Of a stretch of DNA of 64,000 bases, positions 36,893 through 49,282 are shown one piece after another. Source of the DNA: Citrus sinensis (lineage: Eukaryota > Streptophyta > Magnoliopsida > Sapindales > Rutaceae); assembly GCF_022201045.2 (NCBI RefSeq), contig NC_068563.1, positions 1,302,001 through 1,366,000 of the forward strand. Reading direction: 5' to 3'. Position 1 is the stretch's first letter; each line of letters starts with the position of its first letter. The notes under the pieces were generated by a model. That model ran no database searches and was not told the DNA's origin. It was given only the letters and a program-made list of their open reading frames with translations. The translations under genes were made by a program, and so were the position numbers.

Positions 36893-38394
36893 TTTGGTTC
36901 TCACTTTATGTTGCTTGGATTCCCCAAGGCCTCAAGAAATTTTAATGTTATTTAAATTTCTATTAGCCAAATAAATTTGAAAGTCAAATCCAATCGACCG
37001 GGTGGCTAGGGGGGATGAAAGTGATTTTCGAGGAGCTAAAGCCTAAAAGCCACTCACTGGGGCTAACCTTGAATAATGAATTCTCACTTTACAAAATCAT
37101 TAATTTATGTTCCACCAAATAGCTAGCAGAAAGATGAATACCACATACAGTATAAAGAACATCGACTTGAGGGAGACGGTGAATAAAATTTAATTATGCC
37201 TCAACAAATTAAGAAAAATGTCAAGAGTAAAATGGGTAAATGGGTCTTTTGCATCATCTATTCAATCATTCAATAAAATTGTTTTCCTGTGCTAAAAGAT
37301 ACTCTCTTCCATCAATTCTAACTATTATAACATTAATTTGTAAACAATATTTTAAATTAAATAGTAAAAAATTGGACACAAACGTTCACATATACTCACC
37401 GACTGCCCTCATGCAATACATCTCTAAACATTCGAAGTCAAAAAATAACTAAAATATTAACTCATTCAACCTCAATGTAGGAGGCTGATACCGGTCAAAA
37501 GAGGCAATATTTAAAACCTATTATCTATTCTTATTCAAAAAGAATTGAGTCTAATGACACCCAAAATCATTTTATGAATATTAAAAATTTTAATATTTAA
37601 TAAATAAATGATATATAATAATTGAAACTTAATTAGGTCTTAATTACATAAAAAATTCTAAAATATATAAGAGATATTATGTCAGTCGGACGATAAACAA
37701 ATAATACTAAGATATATATATATTTATTTTGAAAAATTATCATACAAATAAAAATAATGATATAACCACAAACTCTTATATAAACTGATGTGACATGATA
37801 AAATTAATTAAATTAAATATCTCTTGACCCACAAAATTTATTTTCATTATTTTATATTTTCATTCAACTAATGAATTAATGTCATTAGTTTGTACAAAAT
37901 AAATTTATACAAGAGTTTGTGACTGTATCATCACTCTACAAATAATTATTATATTAAATTTAATTACATACATTTCATGCACACACACATACACACACAT
38001 GCGAATATTAATAAGATGTATTACCTCTAATTTATTTCTAAAAACTCCCCCAATTATTGAGATCCGATTATCATTCCAAACTCATTCCGTCGACCCACAA
38101 GCCAAGAAGCATTCCCATTATATCTTTTATAATCTATTCCCATTGAGTGTTTAACTTCACATTTTAAATTTAAATACTGCAAAATTATATTAAATTAACA
38201 CTAAGAGAGTATTCAAATGATAATCACAAACTCAGGCCAACTCCAACATTGTATGTATACAAAAACCATGTAAAGTAATCTAAAAATTAACATGACACCA
38301 AAACATGAAAATTTACTTGAAAACTAACTCTCAAATTAGAAATGATAACCATATTTATAGTAAGTAATGAGATGCATGATTCATGATCACACCG

Positions 38395-39114
38395 TCAAAC
38401 CGAAGTTTGAGAAACCTTATTAACCTTCCCCTCTTGGCTCAACCCGCCACCACTACCAGCATGCCTCATTTCTCCGCCACCACTCACTGCCACGCCGACG
38501 CCGACACCCTGGTACTGCGGCGGCACCACCATGCCTCCGCCCGGTGCAGTGTAGTACACTTGTCTCCCAACCCCGCTATCATACGCCACCTGCGTGTAAC
38601 CCGTATCCGTCACCGCCACCCCGCCTCCTCCACCGGGACGCACCACTCCCATTTGCGGCAAACTAGGCGGTGGCGCCGACATGGGCGGCGGAGCTTGTGT
38701 TTGTTGTGGTGGTACAACCATGTTGTACACCGGTTGTTCCCGGTAAACATCGGGGCCGGGACCGGGCCCCGGAGCCATTCTTTGCATGTTTTGGTAGTAC
38801 TGTTGACCAGATTGACCGGCAACCTGTCGAATCATTTGCGGCTGTGCTGAGCCTGGTTGTACGTGATGGTGGTAAACAGTTGTTGTACCTGGAGCCGCTG
38901 TAGGGGCAGAGATCATGTAAACCGGCTGTTCCGGTTGTACGTGTGTGGTAGTTACATTACCCGCGTAATTCGGGGCGGGAATTTGCTTCTCAGGCACAAA
39001 CGACGTCGTTTGCTGTACCGGTAACGATGCAGGCGGCATGTAGACTCCTCCAGTTAAATTATCGTCACTCTTTCTAAAATAAATCGCTTCTTGCATATGT
39101 GGCTGCTCGTGATG

Positions 39115-39145
<31 letters not shown>

Positions 39146-39915
39146 TGGTGGTGCTGCTGCTGCTGCTCTCTAATTTGTAACCTTTGTAGTTGCCTCTGTA
39201 TTTCGACCGGGTTCAATCCATGATCCGAATAAACGACCCGATCCGATCCGATAGCACGGTCGTCGGCTACGTGATAATCGGGCGGAGGCGGGGGTGGCAC
39301 TGCAACCGATTCCGGAATCTTCTGCGGCGGAATTGGAACTCCTTTCTCTAAACCGAACAAGAAATCGACGTTGTTAGGGATCTTTTTCGAGTCAGTTACG
39401 TGACTCGGACCGGAATTCAAAGCATCGACGAACCGGTCCCGATCGGACTTGGATCCTTCGGATCCGAAGCTGGAAGTCGTGCCAGCCGGAAACAAGAACA
39501 GCCGCATCCGAGCTGGCTTCGCCGAGGCCCGATAAAGCCGGTCGTATTCATTCATCATGTGCTCGAGATCGTCGTCGTTGGTCACGGAGATCAAGGCGTC
39601 GAGATCTTCTCCCGGAAGCTGGTACTTGAACGACACGTCGTTGTCGCCGCAGAGAGCCGCTAGCTTGCTGATCATGGAGGCGAACTTGATGGTGCGATCG
39701 GCGGCGAGTATTTTGGTCTCGCCGCCGATGTAGGCGAGCTGGTTGTCGTGAGGGCGCGGATGGATCTTGCCGCCGTAGCTGCACATGAACTTGGCTTTGT
39801 AGGCTTGGGGATTCTGGTTGTCCTCCCATGGCGGAGGATTCTCGAAATCGATCTCGCGTGATCGTGGAGACGAGTCGCCGGAGTCGGGATACGAATTGTA
39901 AGAATAATTTTCCAT
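38395..39915 (-). CDS. PB1 (Octicosapeptide/Phox/Bem1p) domain protein
   Basis: A single exon of 506 codons on the minus strand. The start at 39915 was chosen because the frame upstream has no ATG. The PB1 domain spans about residues 41-142, with a basic Lys near its start (K42) and the acidic OPCA-type stretch DLDALISVTNDDDLEHM at about 104-120, so it could bind other PB1 surfaces by either face. The rest is low-complexity: Pro-rich blocks, a His/Gln-rich run encoded near 39112-39170 and a Gly/Val-rich end. The architecture matches the plant-specific group of which At5g64430 is, as I recall, a member. Its cellular role is not established from sequence; a scaffold or signalling role is likely. 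Confidence 0.9.
39112..39170. repeat. Coding CAG/CTG repeat (polyglutamine) in the PB1 gene
   Basis: The plus strand reads runs of CTG with a few TTG and GTG units. On the coding strand this gives two Gln runs broken by His. Likely to be length-polymorphic. Confidence 0.85.
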
Positions 39916-39989
39916 ATTTTGTTGATAAATTTTTTTATTAGAAATATTAGAGGGAGCTAAACACAAGCAGACAGATATATTGTTGTTGC

Positions 39990-41310
39990 TAGTCCATGAA
40001 ACTGAATAAAGGGGGAAATGAATAGAAACGGTAGAGACTTGGGAGAGGCTCTTTTAAATTGGTGGGGTTCGGGGTGTGATCATGCCTCCCGCGGGTGCAT
40101 AGAGTTTGGGACAGGTGGAGGTGTTTGAGGGAGAGAGGACGGAAACGAGGGTGATACGGGCGGTGTTGGGAGAGTGTTTATGCGGGATAGATGGACTTTT
40201 GAGGCTGGGATTCTGGGGTCCACTACTGTGTACTGATTGAGTAAGAAGGGATAAGGGTTCGATGCATTGACTTAACATGAACTATCAATGCTGGCCGGCA
40301 TTAGCAACTCGCATATGTACATGGTTTTTATTATGCCGTGTGTGGCTTACAGTGTCACTCATGATAGTGCTCTTGGCTCATTTTTCAGATTTTTTTTTTC
40401 TTTTTTCTTTTGGCTCAAGAATATATTTTTATTAAATTATAGTAATAGTTATAAGCACGTAATAAATAATAAATAATGGATGAAAAAGATATCATACTTT
40501 TGAGGCACCAAAGATGAGCAACAGATTAAAATAAGAATTATTTTATAAAATAAGTCATTTTTTTTTTCAATTCTTGTTTTAGTATTAAAAGCTAAGCATT
40601 TTGATTAAAATATGAATAATTAGTAAGCTGCTTTTTAGATCATCTTATGAAGTTTGAACTTCGCAATCAAAAATTATTATTGGCACTTGGTGATGTTAAA
40701 TAACTGTCAAGTGGTAGTAATTTAGTAGCGAAGTTCTGGGTGGGGTTGGGTATTGAGAGAGTACAAGCAAAAAAGTTGAGCGGCTAAAAGGATCGTGATC
40801 ATCAATTTTCAATCATGGCATGAGGATGGGATGCGGGTACAGGGGCGCAAACGATGACGTGCTTTATGCGTCGCGCATATGTCGCGTGGTAAAAAGGGCA
40901 AGAGCGCATCACTATCACAGGATGCTGAGATTGCAAACCAAAACACCTGCTGCCACGTACGTTCCATAGTGATGAAAGCATCTTTAATTTATTGCGTTTT
41001 TGCCTTTGGACAGCATCTGCATCTGCCTCATCCTGTTATTAGATAGATTCATTTCATTGACGTTCGGCTGCTCAAAATGCCCAAGAATCACATTCACACA
41101 GTATCATAACAATGCACACATGTCATAATGTCATTAGTAGTCGGTCATAACAAAGCTTAGGTTACTCATAATTCATCCAGATCTTTAACGTGAAGATAAA
41201 TCTTAAAAGTAATCTGGCAGCAGAATCAACTGTATCTAGAGAAAAGGAGCTTGAGTTTCCAATTTGATGGAATTAAAAATATACGTATATAAAGAATACC
41301 TTGAATACCT
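39990..41310. other. Spacer upstream of the PB1 gene
   Basis: Holds the presumed PB1 promoter on the minus strand and the 3' untranslated region of the phosphoglycerate-mutase-like gene. A GC-richer patch with several CpG-containing words lies near 40830-40910. No gene or clear repeat seen. Confidence 0.5.
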
Positions 41311-41317
41311 TCAAGAG

Positions 41318-43779
41318 TTATCGGTCTACTGAATTTGTATCGGCGTCCTCTTTCTCATGGCTTCTCTCTGCAATGTCAGCAGGGAGATCCAGTGCTGAAG
41401 GAATCTTTCCCGGATAATTAGTTGATGAGGAGTCCGATCCTGTCATACTGGAGAATGAAAAGAAGACAAGTTGGTAAGACTCTGAAATAAGCAAAGGAAG
41501 GGAAAATCTTTCAGTTGTGAATACAATTGCACGTACCTTCTGTCAATGATAACCATGGAACGGAGCTCACAATTTGCAAAACTGCAAGTAAATTTCAAAA
41601 AGTCATTTCTTGCCAGAGAGTCTAAAAAAGAAACTTACAAGATTGCATAGCAGCAAGAAGTAAACCAGGTATGTGGTTGTGGACACGCAATGATGACATG
41701 GTTGATGCAATTTATTGCATAAACCAATGGTTAAAGTGAACGAATAGACACCATAAACCAATGGTTAAAATGAATGAACGGGCACCATAGAGCTTACTGT
41801 TTGCATATTTCTTTCTTTACAAAAGGGTGACAGTCATTTCCAAAAGCATTTAATGTGTGGTTCAAAAATCCTCTATGCGTAACAATGGCTATCTCCTTCT
41901 CTTTACGTGTCCACAACCTGTGAAGTAAATAGCAAAATATTAAGAGCACGGACAAATTTACTTCAAATGAACAATCTAAAAATGTATAGAGTAACTTTCA
42001 TGTGAAATCAACAGGTAAAAAGTTATATGGCAGAATAAACTACACATACTGGAGTGAAAATGAGGTCTTCAAATAGCTACTGTGAGCATATTCATGTCAT
42101 AATAAAGACTACAACCAGTAATGCAACAGAGGATGAGATCTATGAAAATGGTCTTCTTGCTTCAAAAGTTTATAGTAAATGATTTAAGAATTGGGGGAAG
42201 GAATGCTAAAGCACTGAGTTTAATGCTCGAAGTTTTCATGTAGTTCACCCACTTTCAGTCTCAGTAAGAAATTAGTAAACACAGCATTTACCAGTTCATG
42301 AACTTCAATCCCCTAGCAGCAACTTCTTCATTTGTCTCTCTAACATTTGCCTTCCACAACACATCCTCATCACTTTCAATCTGCACAGTAACTCAAATTA
42401 TCCAACAACGAACCTCTTGACACCAACTAAGTTTTCAAAGTAAATCCTAGGAACTGAGAACTTGCCAGTGAAAAATCAACAGCAGGAAAAAGAAATTGAT
42501 AGTCACTGATGCTTCGCCTCTTATCACAAGGATGAACTCCCTGCAATGAGAAATAAGAAGAGAAATGTGAGAGGCAAACTAGGTGAATTCGGTAGACAGA
42601 AACCAGATTCATAACTCCGGATGGTTGAAAATAAATGTATCTTTCCCAATCCTAAGACTAGGCTTACAAGCTCTAAATCATCAAGAAGCACTTATGGTCA
42701 TATGACATATAGTTACAAGTTACTCCAAGATGTTACTTTAATATTAGAGGAAATACTCAAGTTACATGATAAGAAACTGTAGCCAGTTATGATGAACATC
42801 TACGGCATGACGCAATCAACACTAGTATAGCCAGAAATTGATAACCACAATAGAAACATAACTGTGCAAGACATACCAAATGTTCTCGACAAAGTTCAAC
42901 AGCAATGATTGGCGGGCTGTTGAGACTAGAAATTGCACCACGCCCACTATTTCCAGCATTTGCTACCATTAGTGGTACTATATCCATCCTGTCAACATAG
43001 TCCCCACCACCAAAAACTCCAACAGCTGTTTGCAATGTCCTAAGAGTCACAGCAACCATAACTTAAAGAATAGAAAATCAGCTCTCAAAATATTAATGCA
43101 ATTAATCAGAGAACAAACAAATACAACAATATCCTTTTGAGTTTCCTACGATGCTTTGTTCATCATCAAGGGATTCAAAATAGATAGAAACACCTTAAGA
43201 CAAGGACATGACAAGATATCCACAAAAGACTGTCAGCAGAGCATGTGCAGCAATACCTCAGCAAAGGAGACGCAATGACTAAATCAATCCTCTTGAAGAG
43301 TCCGGAATTATGGACATGCTTACGCAGATTCTCAATCTGTAGCAAGGAAGTTCAAGATTCTGCTCAGGAGTGCAAGAACGTAATGAACGGAACTTCTTTT
43401 TTCATTATTATTTTCTTGAAAAGCACTTGATATGAAAACGTGAATGATCTGCTTCTTACCTGCTGCCAGCCTAGTTGAGTAACGGGTGCATCAAAATATT
43501 CGGGAGACAAGTATGCTTTGTAGTTCTTGTCTCCGTCAACATTGTGAAGCCCTTGCGCATGCCTCACCTGGATGTATGGTTGGTTTTATAAGACCACAAT
43601 GCCTTCGAGCAAAAGCCAAGAAAGAAGGCAATCTTGAACATCCTTCAGACCAGATGTATAACAGCTTCACATCCACGACGAACATCATACATAAAATGAA
43701 AAACAAGACTGATACCAACCAGGTGAATAGTCTTGCAGCGATTCAATGGATACAAACTTGGAACAGCAACACCATCCAT
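41318..43779 (-). CDS. Phosphoglycerate mutase-like (histidine phosphatase) protein
   Basis: Nine exons on the minus strand: 43779-43720, 43567-43460, 43336-43257, 43039-42877, 42540-42466, 42380-42292, 41917-41798, 41581-41537 and 41447-41318, together 289 codons. The catalytic phospho-acceptor lies in LVRHAQG (H23) and the second active-site His in VTHRGF (H206), as in the histidine phosphatase superfamily. The middle part reads RTLQTAVGVFGG and VELCREHLGVHPCD, as in the plant group with At5g64460. Relatives have unclear substrates, so glycolytic mutase activity should not be assumed. There is no plastid or mitochondrial signal. A leader exon ending at 44272 (donor CTG then GTATGA) probably precedes the coding exons. 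Intron 5 appears to use a GC donor (minus strand, 42465-42464). Confidence 0.9.
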
Positions 43780-44439
43780 ATCTGCAACTGAACCACATGA
43801 ACATTAGCTTTCTGATCAAAGGAGAAAAAACAAAAAAGCATGTCATCTGCAAATCAAACCATTTGCGTCTCAGCCATCCTAAATTCTTGACCACCAGCAA
43901 CCATGGTGAGTGAATATAAAATCTAATATACCAAAATCAAAACAAATCAAATCAAACAAAATCACCGCCCAAAAACCATCTATCTGCCTCTTAACAGCCT
44001 CTCAAACTGCATCATAAACAACACAAACTACACCAACCCCGACTAGGGATATGTTTGAAACGGTTGTGCATCTACTAAATTTTGAATGCAATAGCTAAAA
44101 TCTTTAATAACCAAACATTCTCTCTGACAGCTGGTGATTTTATTTCAGACCATCAATGCATTAAAGATACAGTACCTCAATCTGTAAGATAAGAAAAATA
44201 TAAAATGGTAGAAAAGTAAACAAGATCCCATCAAGTGAGCATCAAACACTACAACTGAAAAGAAATCATACCAGAGAGAGAGGAAGAGGAACAGCAACAG
44301 GAGCGCAGAGATAGATGGGATCGAGCAGTTGACAGTCGAGACCTACTCCTGCCAGAAATGAAACCACAAGAACAGGACAGTAGTGTTAGTAGACAAATGC
44401 TGCTATTTTTATTATAATTCGTTGGATTCAAAATAATTG

Positions 44440-46240
44440 TCGTGGATTGGATAAGCCTGTACTGTCACTGTCTGTCTTTCCGACTTATTGGGCTCTTCAG
44501 AATCTTTTGACTCTATTACCCTCGTAGTGATCACGGCTTACTTTTTTCTGAACGGTTCAGTTCTGATGTTTAGTAGAGAATTTTCTGAAGACAACAGCCA
44601 CGCACAAGGGTATATATGTCTTTCTGTCTTTCCAATTGTCGTATTAATTGTGTGGAGTATATGTCTTGGGTAATGCATATGAATCAACATGTTCAAAACT
44701 ACATTCATTGCACATTTGACCACAAGACTCATAGGCATGGCCATAGATTAGATTTTACTCAAGATTCATGTGAGTTAAATTGAATCGGATCAGATTTGGT
44801 TCTGTTTAAAATAAATTTAAATCGAATTTAGATATTGATATATAAATTTAAGACGGATCTAGAGTATATTTAAATTTATCTTAATATTTAAATTTATATT
44901 TATATTCACTTATTTTTTAATTTTATTTTATTTTAAAATTTCTTAATAATTGTATAATTATACTGATAATAAATTTTATTCATAACATATTAATAGTATT
45001 TACAATACATTTAAACTCTTAAAACTTAAAGGTTAGTTTTATAAATATAAAGGTCAGTCAGTCCCAAAATAGGTACATGCAATATTCAAATTGCAAGCCA
45101 ATTAATAAAGCCTGACAATTTATTTTATTATATTGGCCAAATAATTTTTAAAGAATATAATTATTCTTATATTTAGTCAAATATGATCATAATAAAAATA
45201 ATAAAACTTGAATATAAATCATATTTAATTTATATGTCATTATCTAATATTGTAGGATCGAGGGTGCGTGTGCCATGGATATTAGAATGATGAAAGAGAT
45301 AATAAAATATTAGATTAATCTTACTTTTATAATTATTTTTTAATGATATTTTATTATCTTTCTTATTTGTTGTTTTGATGTAAAAGTATAAACTACAATA
45401 TTTATTATATTTTGAGAAAAAATATATAATTTATTTGTTATCAATATATTTTAACCTTTAATATTAACTCTAAAAAATTATTGTTTTTTTATTGTTGAGT
45501 TTTAAAATTCATGACGAATTTAGAACAGATTTGAATTTTAATTTTTTTTTGAATTCGGAACAGATAGATATTTATTTCTTCTTTAGATCTGGCTATGAAA
45601 CAAATATTAATTCATGACAAATTTAGAATAGATACATATTTTTTATTTTTATTATAGATCTAGATGACTAGATTTGAAACAGAGTAGAAACACATATCTA
45701 CCCAGTTGCCATCCCTATCACAAGTTCACATGATTCTTTATAAATTCTTAATAATCCAGAATGTTATTGTAGCATATACAAACACTGTTTGAACAGAAAC
45801 GCCTGCAACTTCAATATTATGTGCGCAAACCATACATGTACAACAATGCTTCAAAAACACCCAAATCTATTAAGACGTCCGATAATTTCAGAACCAATCC
45901 GATTCGACCTGACTCCTTTGGTTCAGTTCGGAAAATGGGCTAAAGACTGGTTCATAAACCAACTGATTCTTGGCTTGGTTCGCCAAAAAAGCGATTGAAA
46001 AAAATGCACCAAGCCAGTCGTTCAGTTCGGTGCACTATAATTGTTCGAATCAAGATTGGTTCAAATTTTCTTAAGTCAAATGCGATTGTGCCCACCTATA
46101 GTCTGCATTAGACCCCATTTCTAACTCCCAACTCCTAAGGATAATAGTTGAAGTAAACACGTTAGCTATTTCCAAAACCTTTACCTATCATCCACACCAA
46201 TGATTTTTCATTTTTACATCAGCTGTAGATTAAAAGCCTC
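44440..46240. other. Spacer between the PGM-like and APO4 genes
   Basis: Starts with the PGM-like promoter, then a possible hAT-like element (44732-45717), then sequence rich in ggttc/gaacc words (about 45880-46070) that does not form a gene. Open frames at 44488-44673 and 45789-45998 lack family resemblance. Confidence 0.5.
44732..45717. mobile_element. Possible hAT-like non-autonomous element
   Basis: The right end read on the minus strand begins TAGGGATGGCAACTGGGTAG, and the left end reads taggcatggccatagattag. The resemblance of the first ~12 bases, and the TAGGGATG start typical of Ac-like hAT termini, suggest a pair of ends about 986 bp apart. The interior is AT-rich, non-coding and has a diverged internal repeat (about 45506-45555 and 45609-45660, both with aattcatgac.aatttagaa). 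No clean 8-bp target duplication is found, so the call is weak. Confidence 0.3.
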
Positions 46241-46250
46241 GTGACCTCAA

Positions 46251-48206
46251 TTACACAACCCACTTTTCTTCATCCAACTCTGGGAGTGCAACATCTTCCC
46301 TCATTAGACCGGTGTAATCACAACTCACTTTGGCACCAGCCTGAGCAAATAGTTCAACAACTGCAGGCAACATCCCATAGTATCTCTTTAATTCATTTAC
46401 CAGCGGTTTGCCACTCTTCGGATCTTGTACATGCCATACATACACGGGAGGAACCAAATCATCAACTGTTGCCTCCTGCCATGCATGTTGCCCATCCCTC
46501 ATTTGGTGCTTGTAAGCTTGGCAGTTCCTCACCCTGTGACCTTTAGGTCCTACTTGGACCTCTGGACAGTACCCACACGTCTGTACAGCATACTTCTGCA
46601 TGAGTTTGGATATTCCTGATCGCATTTTCCCCCATGTCTCCATACCTCTAACAGCAACAGCTACATGGATGTTGGAAAATCAGGAATTCAGGATGTATTT
46701 AGTAAATAATAAGCCCAAACTTTAGGGATTTAACTTTGGATGATAAGGGCATATGAATAAGTGGGACTAGGGAAAAAGACAAAATCAAATGAAGGAGAAA
46801 AAACCTTGTGCTTCATCAGCATTTACATCTATAGACTTGTTCTCTTCACTTGATTTCTTTCTATTCCCCCAAAATCCAAATGTTTCTATGCCTTCACTAG
46901 ATCTATCTTCTTTTGGGAACCTCTTCTCGAAATCTATAACTTTACCAGCAAGATTGTAAGCTGGGAAAACTCTTCTCCTTGTTGGGTATTGGGGGATGTC
47001 AATGCCTGCTTGGATGCACAATTCATTGACAGCTGGAATTTGGTCCACTTCAAGCCGCTCATTATGAGAAACAGCTCTCCCTATCCTGTCATATAGATGA
47101 AAGGATTCCACATGAGGCAAAATGTGTTCCACATTCCCAAGTTTCCAACTGTGTTCTTTGCTTGCCAGGCTACCAGCAACATTACATGTTCTAATCTTGT
47201 GTGGCGGATGACCAACATGAACTTCTCCACACAAGCTGCAAGGGCACATAAACAATTTTATAGAAGAAAGTTTCTGATAAACTTCCAATAAGATGAGAAA
47301 TAACAAACCCGATTTTCACGGACTCTAAATCTTTATCACTTTTTTATTCATCCACTGTATTTAAGATAAAGAGTTTAGTTGTCATCTTGGGATCCTAGTT
47401 TTGAACTTCATTAAACAAGGTTCACAAGAAAAATATGACAGTTCCACATCAGCCAATGTCCCTTCTCCTTTTTGGTTTATAAATATACATGTGACTCCCT
47501 GATTTTTCTAAAATGTTGGCATGTATTTCCAGATATCTAGTCATAGAACTTCAACAACCGAGTACATACAAAATAATTGACTATTTAAAAATTATGTTAC
47601 TACTACCTATACAGTAGCAAAATTCTTATACCTGGCCCTTTGGGGACCTTCAAAACAACAGTTGACCCACCAAAGAATGATATGAATCTATACTTTAAAT
47701 TTTTGTTTCTTTTGCTGCTAGTGCATGGCCATGATTCAAGTGACAGAGATCTCTACATAACAAGGTTTTAGAGAATACAACTATTTGCTTTCACCTCTAG
47801 GACAATGATAAAGAAAACTCATCATTTACCTGCATGTATATATGGCAATGCTTTTGGCAACCCTCGTAACACAAGCAAGCAATTCTGTTCTGGCAGCAAA
47901 AACATCATGAGCAACTGGTATTAATTCCTTAACCAGTAATCCATTTTCAGGAGGCCCTAGAATCTTTTCTTTAACCATCTGCCTCTCTTTTCTTTCCCGT
48001 CTAGCCATACGCTTAAGCTCATTAATATGCGTCACCCATGGCTTCCGCTCACATTTCTTACACTTTCTTGGAAGCTCTGTGGAAATTGACCCAGCAGAGT
48101 ACATGCCAGAGTGATGTTTTAACCTTATACCAAAAAGATTTGCAGTAGAATAGTATGTAATCATATCATGCAAGTTCAAAATGCTTCGAACTCGTCTGGG
48201 CAACAT
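46251..48206 (-). CDS. APO4: APO protein 4-like, mitochondrial
   Basis: Three coding exons on the minus strand: 48206-47830, 47235-46805 (or 46850) and 46660-46251, giving 405 (or 390) codons. The N-terminus (MLPRRVRSILNLHD, then an intermittently basic stretch) resembles a mitochondrial presequence. There are two APO repeats, each with a C-x2-C and a downstream His...Cys: C125/C128 with HKIRTC, and C298/C301 with HRVRNC. These are the Cys/His sets that define this plant family. APO1 is needed for organelle group II intron splicing and photosystem I, and APO4 is the mitochondrial paralogue. The end of exon 2 is uncertain: the donor at 46804 (GTTTTT) is very weak, while AA then GTGAAG at 46849 keeps the same phase. 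An upstream ATG at 48952 could join in frame to 48226 and extend the start by ten residues (MYQNKFICEA). Confidence 0.85.
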
Positions 48207-49009
48207 TGCTTCACATATGAACTTGTTCTGGTGTTTCAGACAAAGAGTCTACTGTCAGAACAATAAAATGATATATTGTATTTGTATATAAATATAAGAC
48301 AAGTTAGTCATCAAGACGACCATGCAAGCAACTTCTAAAGAATATTAAAACAAATTAATAATGACAAAATTTGTTTCAAAATTTTTGAGTTACAAAGTCT
48401 AATGACTAACTGTAGAGCCAAACCCCTTCAGTCATGACAGAAGCATAAATTAAACCTTCCTCAATCCTGCATTATCACCAGAATACTCAAAAGTTAACAA
48501 TAAGGAAAATCATAATCACAGAAATCAAAACCCAATTTAGTCTTTTGTATGGTGATCAAAACCTGAAAACAAATACATTAGTATAAGATCTCATCACTTA
48601 CATCAAGATTTTTTTTTTTTTTCCATTTTTCAATCAGAATACAAATTGATCAAATCAAAAGTCAAGGTCAAAACACAAGTCAGATTACAATCTCACATAT
48701 AAGTAACACACAACGTCCGCCATTTTCAGCATGCACAGAAATAACCCACACAAAAAAATCCATAATGCCTAAGCAGTCCTAGCAGCCAAACTGATCCACT
48801 CTCATCGAAAGCAAGTCAAGCCCTAGAAACTGGACTTGAATTGATGGGATTGTATTAACTGAAATTAGCAAACTAAAGGAAACAAGAGTAACTGAAATGC
48901 AAACAAGAGTAGAAGATAGAAACTGGAAAAACGAAAAACAAACCTGATACATGGGCGGCGGCGCCCCAAGCAAAGGTTGGGAGTTTTAGACGTCGACGGG
49001 GATTTACCA

Positions 49010-49243
49010 TGACCAGTGGGCTAAGTGGCGGCGTGTATACGCCAGATGGGTTTGCTCGCTCTGCTCTCGACCGTGCGTTTTGGTATGAATTGGTATTTTT
49101 TTTTTGTTACTTATTTTGAAAAACTAAATGGTTTCCGAAATTTAAAAACCAAAATTTAGAAAGCCAAAAAAAGGAGCTTGTCAGTCTGGTGTTATGGTGG
49201 AGAAAGAGATTGTTAGTGATGGAATGAGGGGTCGTTGTAGTGC

Positions 49244-49282
<39 letters not shown>

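Larger units (their letters stand above)
32400..38390. other. Long AT-rich spacer between the CYSTM and PB1 genes
   Basis: Nearly 6 kb without a supported gene. It holds a 22-bp direct repeat (gcttacgtaggctcataatt; about 33692 and 33726), a (CT)n run at about 33917-33962, a ~111-bp duplication (33973-34083 and 34132-34242), a poly-A run near 34680, a tRNA-like sequence (about 36817-36892, minus) and a (TA)n run near 37712. Open frames at 33716-34045, 35939-36136, 36422-36604 and 37240-37452 lack family resemblance or are made of simple repeat. Confidence 0.55.

Noticed and set aside
38383-38850. 155-codon plus-strand frame, rich in His and Arg
   Set aside because: Antisense to the Pro/Gly-rich end of the PB1 gene; a composition artefact.
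43245-43430. Short plus-strand frames across the PGM-like gene
   Set aside because: Antisense to its exons.
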